From DT-110 sp964342305 (GTDB lineage: Bacteria > Bacteroidota > Bacteroidia > Chitinophagales > Saprospiraceae): DNA of 64,000 nt. The notes below the pieces were generated by a model that ran no database searches, was not told where the DNA came from, and saw only the letters and a list, made by a program, of their open reading frames with translations. The stretch is taken from the NCBI GenBank assembly GCA_964342305.1, contig CAYFGK010000018.1, forward strand, positions 1-64,000. The letters run 5' to 3'. Below are positions 1-9,231 of the stretch, piece by piece. Position 1 is the stretch's first letter, and each line of letters starts with the position of its first letter. The position numbers and the translations under genes are program-made.

Positions 1-3000
1 TCCCCCGATAGCCTCTACCTTACCCAAAATGTGTTCACTTGTGCCAATCTGGGTTACACTACCGTAGGCCTGATCGTGGTAGTAGGTGACGCTTCAATTG
101 ATACCTGCTACACTACCCTGCACATCCAGGATACAACCGGGCCGACAGCAGTTTGCACTCCGGCTTTAGATATCTACCTGGATGGGAACGGAACCTGGAC
201 CTTGATTCCAGAACAGCTGGATAATGGTTCTTCCGATAACTGCGCCCTGGATTCACTCTGGACCAGTCCGGAGCGTTTGTCCTGTGCAGCAACGGGTGAA
301 GGAAATAGTATTGACCTGATCGTCCGTGATCATACCGGACGCATGGATACCTGTACGACCCAGGTGACTGTCTTCGATACAATTGCACCCATCGCACTTT
401 GTAAAACCGATGAGGTGCGGCATCTGGATGAGGATGGTGAAGTCAGGCTGACCCTGGACAGCGCTTCCTTCGATAATTGCCTGTCGGGTCTTACTATGTG
501 GCAATCGCAGGATGTGCTCACCTGTGCTGATCTGGGCACTACGGATTACACCTTATTTGTGGAGGATGCCAGTGGCAACCGGGATACCTGTCAAACGACG
601 GTAGCCCTGCTTGATACGATTCGGCCGGTAGCCGAATGTGCCGATCAGACGGTATTTCTTAACCAAGTTGGTTCGGTCGCGATCACGGCCAATAGCCTCG
701 ATGCCGGCAGCAGTGATAACTGTGGCCTGAATGCGCTTTCCATCAATCGGGCCATTTTTGGTTGCGGGGATCTGGGTGAACGATCGGTTACCCTGACGGT
801 GACCGATCATGCGGGAAATACGAATCAGTGTACTTCGACGGTTACCATTCGGGATACCGTATCGCCCATCGCACTTTGTCGTGCCGCAACCCTGTATCTG
901 GATGATCAGGGGCAGGCAACCCTACAGCCGGAGATGGCCGACAATAACAGCCGCGATAATTGCGGGCCGGTAGGAAACCTGTTGCTTAGTCAGTATGTAT
1001 TCGATTGCAACGATGTAGGTACCCGGCAGGTCACTCTTTCGGCTACTGATGCCAGTGGGAATGTGTCGACCTGTACCTCCAGTGTGACCATCATCGATAC
1101 CCTCCGCCCGCAACCCGTTTGTGCCGCCCCGGTGATCTACCTCAACGACCGTGGGGTAGCCACCCTGCCGGCATCTGCTGTCTGGCCGGTGCGTCTCGAT
1201 CATTGCGGCGACACGCTGTCGGTATCTCTGGACCAGAATCGCTTTACCTGCAGTGACCTGGGCGTGCAGACGGTCTTGTTGACAGCGATCGATAAGCGAG
1301 GTAATGAAGGCTCCTGTTCTTCCTCGGTAACCATCAGGGATACAATAGCACCGGCACCGGCCTGCGAGCCTGCCACTATTTACCTCGATGCGTTTGGTAC
1401 GGCTACGGTGACCGTCGATGACCTGGATGCCGGCACTTCCGATAATTGTGGTTTGCCGAATCAGCGCACCCTCGACAAAAGCTCTTTTTCCTGTTCCGAT
1501 CTGGGTGAGGAAGTCGTGCGTATCACTTACGTGGATGCAGCCGGGAATACCAGGTCCTGTACTACTACCATCACGGTATTGGATACCATCACCCCACAGA
1601 TCGGCTGCCGGGATTTTACGCTGGAACTGGGCATCAACGGACAAGCGACACTGACTCCCGACCTCATAAATGACCAATCCACTGATAATTGTGGTACTCC
1701 ACTCGGGTACAACCTGGACCGAACAGCTTTTTCCTGCGATGATCTGGGCCCTAATCCGGTTACCCTTACGGCTTCGGATGCCAGTGGAAACAGTGCTACC
1801 TGCACTGCAACGGTCACGGTCATTGATTCGAAGAAACCACAAGTAATAACGAATAATCTGGAAGTGTATCTGGACCCTGCGGGACAGGTTGCCATTGACC
1901 CGGTCGCAGTGGATGCCGGCAGCACGGATAATTGTTCCATCACCTCCTATGAATTGGATAAATCGGTGTTCACGTGCGCTGATGTTGGCCCCAACCTGGT
2001 GAGCCTGACGGTCACTGATGTTGATAGCAACCAGTCGACCGAAACGGCCGTGATCACGGTCCTGGATACCCTTTCTCCCCGTCTGACCTGTCCGCCTGAC
2101 CGGGTGGTGCTGACCTCCCAGGATGCCAATGTCAGTTGTGATTTTCTGGTTGTCGACGTGTCATTTGATCCATCTGACGTTTCCGATAATTGTGGGATAG
2201 CCACGTTGCACCATGATTATTCCTCGGCACCAGCTGATTCCACCCTGTTGGGAGCGGCTTTGCCTACGGGAAATACTCAGGTCAATTGGGTGTTAACTGA
2301 TGCCCATGGTCGCGTAACCACTTGTAGCACACAAATAACAGTAGAAGATGACGAGGCACCGGTTGCCGATTGTCGCGACAGCGTACTCATTCGACTGGCG
2401 ACCGACGGGTCCCTGGAACTGGATCCCGTAAAGGTGGATATGGGCAGCTCCGACAATTGCGGAATCACCGATTTTTCCTTTGATCGCAATACCTTTTCCT
2501 GCCGGGATGTTGGTTTCCACGACATCACTTTGACCATGAGCGATGCGGCAGGGAATCAAAGCAGCTGCCAGGTGGTAGTGGGCGTAATGGCCTCCACCGC
2601 CTGCCCCGAACCCATTTTTCGAAATAATGATGGTCCCGATATCAGTGACCCCTGTTCGTGCCGGAATGACGGAGCCTTCGATGAACAGGTAGTGATCGGA
2701 CCGGCGGCACCCAATCAGGTTTGGACCGTGAAGTCAACCACCCTACTGAATCCATTAAGCCTGCAGCCCTATGCTGTGGGGACCCCACTGCAGGAGGTGC
2801 CGCAGGGAAATGGCGAAAGCATTTACGTACTGGATGGCGTACATCAGGATGGGGTAGGGTACACCCTGACTGCCGAGAGTCCTCTGTACCAATACGATCT
2901 GTCGATCAGCAATACCTGTTATTACCCACAACCTGAGATAATTGGTCTGGACGGTCCGGTCTGTTTGTTCACCAATCCCATTCCGCTGGAGGGTACCGGC

Positions 3001-6000
3001 GGCAGTGGAGTACAGGGCAATGGGAGCTTTACCATTAATGGTCAGTCAGCGACGTCCTTTGACCCCTCAGTACTGGGAGTCGGCACCCATTTGGTGACCT
3101 ATACCTTTGATGCCGGCGATCCCAGCTCCGAATTTGATCCCGGGAATGTGGCGTGCTCCGCCAGTATTACGAAAGAGGTTACCGTCATGGAAACCGCTGA
3201 AGAGTTTGCTTGCAACGACCTGGTAACCATTACGGTCAATGCCGGATGTGAGATCCTGGTCCTGCCGGAAATGGTTATGAGCGGAAATTATTTTTGCTAC
3301 GACGATTACCGGGTGTACATCTCTTACGAAGGACAAGTAGTTCCCAACCCCGTTCCCGCTCAATTTACCGGACTCACGCTGCGCACCCTGATCGAGCACC
3401 GGCCTTCCGGTCGTATCTGCACCGGGAACATCCGGTTGGTGGATGTACAGGGACCCCAGGTGGATTCCTGTGCCACCGATATTCGGGACCGCTTTATTTG
3501 CTCGGATGTAGCGACAATTCTCAATAATCCGGAAACGATCGACCCGGATCATCCCCTGTATACGGGGCGCCCCGCAGTGGAGGATAATTGCTCCGGGACG
3601 ACGCTTACCTTCCAGGACCTGCTGGTCGACCAGGGAGCGTGTGACGGGGACGACACTACCGCCTATATTCGCCGCCGGTTTTTCGCCGAAGATCAGTTCG
3701 GTAACGTCAGTACCTGTGATCAACTTATTTATTTCCAACGCCCCTTCGAGGTGTTTATCCCCGGCGATACACTTATCCGCCTGGATTGTACTCAGGATCC
3801 TCTGGCGGTAGATGAGGACGGCAACATCGCACCTTCTGTTTCCGGGCGCCCTTACTATATAAATGGATATGGCGAGCAGGTGCCAGTAATGAACAACGGC
3901 GGCAATTGTGGCTACGCAGCTATTTATTATGATACGCGGATCAACATCTGTAACGGGCAATACACCTTACTCCGGGAATGGCGCATCTTCGATTATTGCC
4001 GCAATGAAACGGTACAGGAGGTTACCCAACTTATTGAAGTTGGTGACTACGATGCTCCGGTGGTCGCTTGTCCGGAGGTCGATTTCGATCAGGATGGTTT
4101 GGCGGATGTCCGGATCAGGTATTCCACCGATCCCGATGATTGTACGGCCACCTTTACCATTCCGACGCCACAGATTGAGGATTGTTCCTCGGTAACCGTG
4201 GAAACGCGCATCTATTCTAATGTGCCTGAGACGATTTTTGGGTTCCCGACGGGCGACACCCTTTTTCAGGAGCTGACCGATGTCATTATTCGCAACGGGA
4301 TAGCCAGTGAAGTGCCGGTCGGTGAGCATTTTTTCCTGTACACCGTCAGAGATAATTGTGGTAATACAACCCGGGATACCTGCGCCTTTATGGTGGAAGA
4401 CGGGGTGACGCCAACCACTTTTTGCGACGACAATATCACCGTAAGTCTGGGCAATACGGGAGTCGGGCAGGTGCTGCCCGGCGATATTGATGAAGGCAGT
4501 CGCGATAACTGTGATGACCAGGACCTCGACTACGCGCTGCGTCGTCTGGTTCCGGCCGGTTGTTCGCAGACCGGTGAGGCCTATTACACCAATTGGGACA
4601 ATATAATCGATGTGGGGTGCTGCGACGTTGGGAGTCTGGTAATTGCCGAACTTCGGGTGACCGATAAAAGCGGTAACAGCAATATCTGTGTAAGCCGGAT
4701 CCGCGTAGAGGATAAAACCCGTCCCCAATGCACGGCCCCGGCCGATCAGAGTATCAACTGCAACGAATTGCCGGTAGGTTTTGATCCCAATGATCGTGAA
4801 AGCCTGCAGCAACTCTTCGGCGAACCGCAGGTTAGTGATAATTGTCCGGACGGAGCTCAATGGGAAGAACTGCCCCCGGTTTCTGACCTGGATCAGTGCG
4901 GGTACGGGACTATTACCAGGACCTTTCGCGCCCTTGACGCCACCGGTAATACATCCAGCGGAACCTGCTCTCAGGTGATCACCGTCCGGGAGGTACATCA
5001 CTACTCCATAACGTTTCCGGCCGACGTGTCGACCAGTTGCGGTGAGCCCGAGGTGCCCGGCGTTCGTTTCGAGGAAATCGCCTGTGATCTGATCGCCGTT
5101 CAGGTGCGCAACGACACCTTCTCGGCAGCTACCGAAGGATGCTATAAGGTACACCGGACGTACCAGGTGATCAACTGGTGCGAATACGACGGTATTTCGT
5201 CTCCGGTCACCCTGCCACGTAACGCTGACTGCGATGATACTCCTGGCGACGAGGACCTCTGGGTGCAGGTTGAGGAGAACGGAAACGTCTATTTCGATCG
5301 CGATGGTGACTATACGAATGCAATTCCTGCGGCGGGTACTAAATCCAGGAACTGCGATGGCCTGACCAATCCGGAGGGCTACTGGATCAGTTCGGAGCAA
5401 TTCACCAACCTGCGTTCGAGGGGTTTCTGGCGGTACGTGCAACACATTACCGTCTATGACGATACTGATCCGCTGGTCCAGGCCACCGCTCCCGAACCAT
5501 TCTGTAGTACCGATAAAGAAAATTGTACCGGACCGGTTTCGGTGCCCTTTGAGGTGCTGGAAACCTGCACTGCTCCCCAGGATGTGACCATTGAAGTGTT
5601 CTGGGATGACCAGGCCGATGGTACTTATGATTCCCTGCTGCCACCAACGGCGTTACGCGGCAGCTATCCCGTGTACCGGGTGGAGGGCACCTTTGAGTTG
5701 GGCGATCACGCCTTCCTGCTGGAGGTGACCGATGGATGTGGCAACCAGGTGCAGCGAAGAGTGAATTTCACGGTGAAGGATTGTCAGGCACCCGCGCCCA
5801 TTTGTCGCTCCGGGCTGGTCGTGGAATTGGGCGCCCTGGAAGGGGATACGGACGTGGATGGTGACGGTCAGCCGGATCTGGCTGCTGCCAAAATAGCTGC
5901 TACGGATCTGGTAGGCAGCGCAGTGTCCGATTGTTCAGGCCCGGTTCAATTCTCCGTGAATCGTACCGGAAGCGAGGCTGCCATCGATATGGACAGTCTT

Positions 6001-7350
6001 TGGGTTACCTGTGTCGATGAGGGTACCCTCCAGTTGGAACTGCAGGCTTGGGATGCGGCCGGCAACCGGTCTTTTTGCAATACGTTCATCGAAGTGCAGA
6101 ATAATGGCGACGTGTGTACCCCCGTTCCGGAAGGCGCGGTGATGGGACAGGTAATGACCGAAACGGGGATGGAGATCCCCTCGGTACTCATCCGGTTGAG
6201 CGGAAATACGAGCAATACGGCCCGGACTGATGGCCAGGGCGAGTTTCGCTTTGGAGAATTGGAAGAGGGTGCGGATTATTCCCTGACGCCCCTGTACGAT
6301 TCAGATCCGAAGAACGGGGTTACTACTTACGATCTGATCCTCATTCGCCGGCACATTCTGAATTATTCAAATCTCGATAGTCCCTACAAACTCATTGCGG
6401 CTGACGTCAATAATTCCGGTACCATTACGGTGCTGGATATGGTGCAACTGCAGCGCATGGTACTGGGATATTCGGCGGAATTTGAGAACAACACCAGTTG
6501 GCGCTTTATTGAATCGGCCTATACGTTTCCCGACCCGGGTAATCCATGGGCCGAAGGATTTCCGGAGGTCGTCAATATCAATAACCTGATCGGTCAACGC
6601 TCGGATGCGGATTTCGTGGCCGTCAAAGTCGGTGATGTGAACTACACCCTGCGCCTGCCGGAAGCAGGGGAGGAGCCGACGCGTTCGCTGCGACCGGAAC
6701 TTGCTTTCCGTATACCGGATAGGTCCTTTAAGGCCGGTGATTATCTCGAAGTGCCCTTTTATCTGCCGGAAGAAGTAGCCGTTGAAGGCTACCAGTTCAC
6801 TCTGCAGTACGACCGTAATTTGCTGGAGGTAGCAGAGGTGGTACACGGCCTGTCCGGTCCCGAGCAGTTCGGTTTTTTTGCGGAAGCAGGAATACTGACT
6901 ACCCATTGGTACCGTACCGGAGCAGTTGAAGAACAGGTACCACTGTTTACCCTGCGCATGCGGGCCAGGGCCAATGGTGCTTTACGTGATGCTCTGGCCC
7001 TCAATAGCCGGATTACACTGGCGGAGGGATACGAGCCGGATGGTAGCTTGCTGCAACCGGTACTGGAATTTGCACCGGTAGAGGAGGTATCTGAATTTGC
7101 CTTACGGCAAAATCAACCCAATCCCTTCCACGCAGAGACCATCATTCAGGTGGTAGTGCCCGAGGATGTCCGGGGGCACCTGCAAATATATGACGCCAAG
7201 GGGCAACTGCTGCAACAGCGCACCGACCAGTATCAGGCTGGGTTGAATACCATTCGAATTTCACGGGAGAACCTTCCTTCCGGAGTGCTGTATTACCGGT
7301 TTGTTAGCCCGACACACGAGGCTACCCGGAAGATGATCCTGTTGGAGTAG
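1..7350 (+). CDS. Giant HYR-like repeat surface protein with T9SS sorting domain (5' end outside window)
   Basis: The frame is open from base 1, so the start lies upstream; at least 2449 residues are visible. About ten repeats of roughly 80 residues (about 120-2600) follow the pattern D-T-x-x-P-x-x-x-C, S-D-N-C, C-x-D-L-G, D-A-S-G-N, T-C, which resembles HYR/Ig-like adhesion modules. More divergent Cys-rich modules follow to about 6110. Then come a carboxypeptidase-regulatory-like module (about 6136-6290), a dockerin-like stretch with ADVNNSGTITVLDMV (about 6400-6470), a cohesin-like beta domain (about 6700-7030) and a type A T9SS sorting domain starting FALRQNQPNPF (about 7096-7350). It is probably exported by T9SS and anchored at the surface, acting in adhesion, matrix or gliding. 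The architecture is seen; the role is inferred. Confidence 0.88.
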   Translation, partial: SPDSLYLTQNVFTCANLGYTTVGLIVVVGDASIDTCYTTLHIQDTTGPTAVCTPALDIYLDGNGTWTLIPEQLDNGSSDNCALDSLWTSPERLSCAATGEGNSIDLIVRDHTGRMDTCTTQVTVFDTIAPIALCKTDEVRHLDEDGEVRLTLDSASFDNCLSGLTMWQSQDVLTCADLGTTDYTLFVEDASGNRDTCQTTVALLDTIRPVAECADQTVFLNQVGSVAITANSLDAGSSDNCGLNALSINRAIFGCGDLGERSVTLTVTDHAGNTNQCTSTVTIRDTVSPIALCRAATLYLDDQGQATLQPEMADNNSRDNCGPVGNLLLSQYVFDCNDVGTRQVTLSATDASGNVSTCTSSVTIIDTLRPQPVCAAPVIYLNDRGVATLPASAVWPVRLDHCGDTLSVSLDQNRFTCSDLGVQTVLLTAIDKRGNEGSCSSSVTIRDTIAPAPACEPATIYLDAFGTATVTVDDLDAGTSDNCGLPNQRTLDKSSFSCSDLGEEVVRITYVDAAGNTRSCTTTITVLDTITPQIGCRDFTLELGINGQATLTPDLINDQSTDNCGTPLGYNLDRTAFSCDDLGPNPVTLTASDASGNSATCTATVTVIDSKKPQVITNNLEVYLDPAGQVAIDPVAVDAGSTDNCSITSYELDKSVFTCADVGPNLVSLTVTDVDSNQSTETAVITVLDTLSPRLTCPPDRVVLTSQDANVSCDFLVVDVSFDPSDVSDNCGIATLHHDYSSAPADSTLLGAALPTGNTQVNWVLTDAHGRVTTCSTQITVEDDEAPVADCRDSVLIRLATDGSLELDPVKVDMGSSDNCGITDFSFDRNTFSCRDVGFHDITLTMSDAAGNQSSCQVVVGVMASTACPEPIFRNNDGPDISDPCSCRNDGAFDEQVVIGPAAPNQVWTVKSTTLLNPLSLQPYAVGTPLQEVPQGNGESIYVLDGVHQDGVGYTLTAESPLYQYDLSISNTCYYPQPEIIGLDGPVCLFTNPIPLEGTGGSGVQGNGSFTINGQSATSFDPSVLGVGTHLVTYTFDAGDPSSEFDPGNVACSASITKEVTVMETAEEFACNDLVTITVNAGCEILVLPEMVMSGNYFCYDDYRVYISYEGQVVPNPVPAQFTGLTLRTLIEHRPSGRICTGNIRLVDVQGPQVDSCATDIRDRFICSDVATILNNPETIDPDHPLYTGRPAVEDNCSGTTLTFQDLLVDQGACDGDDTTAYIRRRFFAEDQFGNVSTCDQLIYFQRPFEVFIPGDTLIRLDCTQDPLAVDEDGNIAPSVSGRPYYINGYGEQVPVMNNGGNCGYAAIYYDTRINICNGQYTLLREWRIFDYCRNETVQEVTQLIEVGDYDAPVVACPEVDFDQDGLADVRIRYSTDPDDCTATFTIPTPQIEDCSSVTVETRIYSNVPETIFGFPTGDTLFQELTDVIIRNGIASEVPVGEHFFLYTVRDNCGNTTRDTCAFMVEDGVTPTTFCDDNITVSLGNTGVGQVLPGDIDEGSRDNCDDQDLDYALRRLVPAGCSQTGEAYYTNWDNIIDVGCCDVGSLVIAELRVTDKSGNSNICVSRIRVEDKTRPQCTAPADQSINCNELPVGFDPNDRESLQQLFGEPQVSDNCPDGAQWEELPPVSDLDQCGYGTITRTFRALDATGNTSSGTCSQVITVREVHHYSITFPADVSTSCGEPEVPGVRFEEIACDLIAVQVRNDTFSAATEGCYKVHRTYQVINWCEYDGISSPVTLPRNADCDDTPGDEDLWVQVEENGNVYFDRDGDYTNAIPAAGTKSRNCDGLTNPEGYWISSEQFTNLRSRGFWRYVQHITVYDDTDPLVQATAPEPFCSTDKENCTGPVSVPFEVLETCTAPQDVTIEVFWDDQADGTYDSLLPPTALRGSYPVYRVEGTFELGDHAFLLEVTDGCGNQVQRRVNFTVKDCQAPAPICRSGLVVELGALEGDTDVDGDGQPDLAAAKIAATDLVGSAVSDCSGPVQFSVNRTGSEAAIDMDSLWVTCVDEGTLQLELQAWDAAGNRSFCNTFIEVQNNGDVCTPVPEGAVMGQVMTETGMEIPSVLIRLSGNTSNTARTDGQGEFRFGELEEGADYSLTPLYDSDPKNGVTTYDLILIRRHILNYSNLDSPYKLIAADVNNSGTITVLDMVQLQRMVLGYSAEFENNTSWRFIESAYTFPDPGNPWAEGFPEVVNINNLIGQRSDADFVAVKVGDVNYTLRLPEAGEEPTRSLRPELAFRIPDRSFKAGDYLEVPFYLPEEVAVEGYQFTLQYDRNLLEVAEVVHGLSGPEQFGFFAEAGILTTHWYRTGAVEEQVPLFTLRMRARANGALRDALALNSRITLAEGYEPDGSLLQPVLEFAPVEEVSEFALRQNQPNPFHAETIIQVVVPEDVRGHLQIYDAKGQLLQQRTDQYQAGLNTIRISRENLPSGVLYYRFVSPTHEATRKMILLE

Positions 7351-7482
7351 AGATAAAGAGAGGTCGGTGCCGGTCTGTTTGCAACATAAGGGAGTGGCAC
7401 CACCCCGTTTCGATTTTGGTAGTAGGACTTGCTCAAATCCATATTCCCTATACCTACTACCCCGTACCGGGAATTTCTTTAA
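7351..7482. repeat. Intergenic low-complexity GTAGTAGG/CCTACTACC repeat
   Basis: Non-coding stretch after the adhesin. It holds text such as GGTAGTAGGACTTG and CCCTATACCTACTACC that recurs in other intergenic regions here (18040-18105, 20090-20165, 26980-27010, 34763-34782, 59365-59400). No promoter or clear terminator was recognised. Element A1 begins at its right end. Confidence 0.55.
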
Positions 7483-7744
7483 GAGCGTGTTTGGGATTTG
7501 TTTTTGATGGCGAAAATGTCTAGAATTTGGTTCTCACAAAGCCTTTTTTGAGCTTCGTAGCATGGCTACGGGGCGAAAAAAGGCTGCAGTGAGGTTCAAA
7601 TATACCGACAACGAAGTGGTTTGGGACTCCAAACCACTTCGAGTCGAGTATATACTCGCGTGGAAAGGTTTGGGCTTTGCCAAACCTTTTCGGAAGCGGT
7701 ATAATAGACATTTGCAGTCCAAAGGATAAATCCCAAACACGGCC
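7483..7744. mobile_element. MITE-like element A, copy 1, carrying nested element B
   Basis: A 262-bp non-coding element with terminal inverted repeats: the left end starts GAGCGTGTTTGGGATTT and the right end is its near complement ending CACGGCC. It is flanked by TAA on both sides (7480-7482, 7745-7747). The interior is one long palindrome centred on GTAGCATGGCTAC. Copy 2 (21800-21960) lacks the inner insert, so this copy was interrupted after it arrived. A 3-bp TNA duplication with GAG-type ends is known for the IS1031 subgroup of IS5; that assignment is inference because no transposase is present. Confidence 0.8.
7603..7701. mobile_element. MITE-like element B, copy 1, nested in element A
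   Basis: A 99-bp element flanked by TA on both sides (7601-7602, 7702-7703), with ends TACCGAC and GCGGTA and three internal hairpins (GAAGTGGTTTGG/CCAAACCACTTC, GAGTATATACTC, AAAGGTTTGGGC/GCCAAACCTTT). Removing it together with one TA restores the uninterrupted sequence seen in element A copy 2, apart from a single base. A TA duplication is typical of the IS630/Tc1-mariner superfamily; the link is inferred. Confidence 0.75.
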
Positions 7745-7983
7745 TAAACCCCTATTTCTTCTTCATCTTCCCCTTGGTACAGATCCGTCTGGGCCATATA
7801 GACTAATACAAATCCGCCAAGTACCATTACGAGCTTGGTGATGAAGGACCCGAGACCACCGAGCAGGTCCATCCATTGCAGGAAGGCAAATTTGAGGCCG
7901 ACCATGCTCATGGCGAGGGCCAGAAACCCAATGATGATCAGGAGGAACCCAACCGTTGTCCAGAGAGCCTTGTTTCGTAGCAT
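7744..7983 (-). CDS. Small two-helix membrane protein, unknown function
   Basis: 79 residues. Two hydrophobic segments (about residues 9-29 and 40-63) are followed by an acidic tail with EDEEE, so a small inner-membrane protein is likely. No family was recognised. The stop codon TAG lies at the edge of element A copy 1: two bases come from the TAA/TTA target duplication and the final G is the first base of the element. Without the insertion the codon would be TAA, so the protein length is unchanged. A copy of the dispersed TTTTTGCGAAAGC motif lies in its leader (7999-8011). The composition is typical of a real small membrane protein. Confidence 0.6.
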   Translation of the reverse strand: MLRNKALWTTVGFLLIIIGFLALAMSMVGLKFAFLQWMDLLGGLGSFITKLVMVLGGFVLVYMAQTDLYQGEDEEEIGV

Positions 7984-8089
7984 AAGTGAAGAGAGTTAGC
8001 TTTCGCAAAAATGAACATCAAACCGTACGCATGGTTCTCCTGTTCGGATGGCAAAAGTAGCATATCCTCGATAATTCCGGCAGCTTTAA

Positions 8090-8248
8090 TACACTGTAAT
8101 CTAAGTTATTTGAAAGTATGGGTAGGGCATTTTGGCAATAGACAAGGCGCGAGGAGGGAGCATAGCCATAGCTACGCGACTAACGAGCAACGAAGTATTT
8201 TGCCGAAAGGCACAGCCATAAATCAAAGTTACTTAGGTTACAGTGTAT
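8090..8248. mobile_element. MITE-like element C
   Basis: A 159-bp non-coding element lying in the 361-bp interval 7984-8344, with imperfect terminal inverted repeats of about 26 bp (ATACACTGTAATCTAAGTTA against the complement of the right end) and TTTAA on both flanks (8085-8089, 8249-8253). The centre holds a hairpin around CATAGCCATAGCTACG. The right half contains one copy of the dispersed TTTTGCCGAAAGGC motif. It lies about 95 bp upstream of the HMG-CoA lyase gene. Parent transposon unknown. Confidence 0.7.
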
Positions 8249-8344
8249 TTTAAATCGGAATGACGAAACCATGGCGTGTAAATCGGGCATTTTTAGTATA
8301 ATCCTGCGTCATTCAGACAACCCGAACCGCCTGACTACCAAATT

Positions 8345-9196
8345 ATGATAAAACTCATTGAATGCCCACGGGATGCCATGCAGGGTATCAAACCATTCAT
8401 TCCAACCGAAGCAAAAGCCCGCTACATCAACCATTTGCTGCGGGTAGGTTTCGATACCATCGACTTCGGCAGCTTTGTGTCGCCCAAAGCCATACCGCAA
8501 ATGCGCGACACCGCCGATGTGTTAGCTCAACTCGACCTATCAGAGACGAATACTAAACTACTGGCCATCGTAGCTAACCGACGCGGGGCCAACGATGCCT
8601 CCCAATTTGAGGAGATTACTTACCTGGGGTACCCTTTTTCCATCTCCGAAACCTTCCAGTTACGGAATACCAACGCCACCATCGAAGAAAGCCTCGAACG
8701 GGTAGCCCAGATCCAGGAGATTTGTCAGGCGTCCAATAAACAAATGGTGGTGTACATTTCCATGGGATTCGGTAATCCCTACGGCGATCCCTGGAATGTG
8801 GGTATCGTCCAGAAATGGGTCGACCGGCTACGCGATATGGATATTCGCATCTTCCAGCTATCCGATACCATTGGGGTGGCTAATCCCGATAATATCGCCT
8901 ACCTGTTCAGCCACCTGATCAAGGCCTATTCCGACGTGGAAATCGGTTCCCACTTTCACACCGTCCCCGATAAGTGGCAGGAAAAAGTGGAGGCAGCATA
9001 TAAAAATGGTTGTCGCCGCTTCGACGGAGCCATCCGTGGCTACGGAGGCTGCCCCATGGCCAAAGACGACCTCACCGGGAATATGCCGACCGAGAATATG
9101 GTCTACTACTTCCAGGATGCAGGGGCTGAAACCGGCGTGGACACCCGCCTTTTTGCGGAAGCTATGGGCATGGCGAATGAGGTGTTCCCGTATTAG
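8345..9196 (+). CDS. Hydroxymethylglutaryl-CoA lyase family protein
   Basis: 283 residues, a normal length for HMG-CoA lyase-like TIM barrels. The enzyme cleaves 3-hydroxy-3-methylglutaryl-CoA to acetyl-CoA and acetoacetate in leucine breakdown. Signatures seen: the N-terminal ECPRDAMQG (catalytic Arg-Asp), the GSHFH metal-binding histidines, and GGCPMAKDDLTGN with the active-site cysteine near the C-terminus. The start ATG directly begins the barrel. It is monocistronic: element C lies upstream and a convergent GH13 gene downstream. A related acyl-CoA lyase substrate cannot be excluded. Confidence 0.88.
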   Translation: MIKLIECPRDAMQGIKPFIPTEAKARYINHLLRVGFDTIDFGSFVSPKAIPQMRDTADVLAQLDLSETNTKLLAIVANRRGANDASQFEEITYLGYPFSISETFQLRNTNATIEESLERVAQIQEICQASNKQMVVYISMGFGNPYGDPWNVGIVQKWVDRLRDMDIRIFQLSDTIGVANPDNIAYLFSHLIKAYSDVEIGSHFHTVPDKWQEKVEAAYKNGCRRFDGAIRGYGGCPMAKDDLTGNMPTENMVYYFQDAGAETGVDTRLFAEAMGMANEVFPY

Positions 9197-9231
9197 GAAT
9201 GATGAATGATGAATGCTAAATGTTGAATTCA

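Noticed and set aside
3967..5445. Long antisense open frame (492 codons) inside the adhesin gene
   Set aside because: A shadow of a biased Cys-rich repeat gene; it shows no domain and no start signals.
7483..7744. Complete insertion sequence
   Set aside because: No transposase frame; only 262 bp of palindromic sequence.
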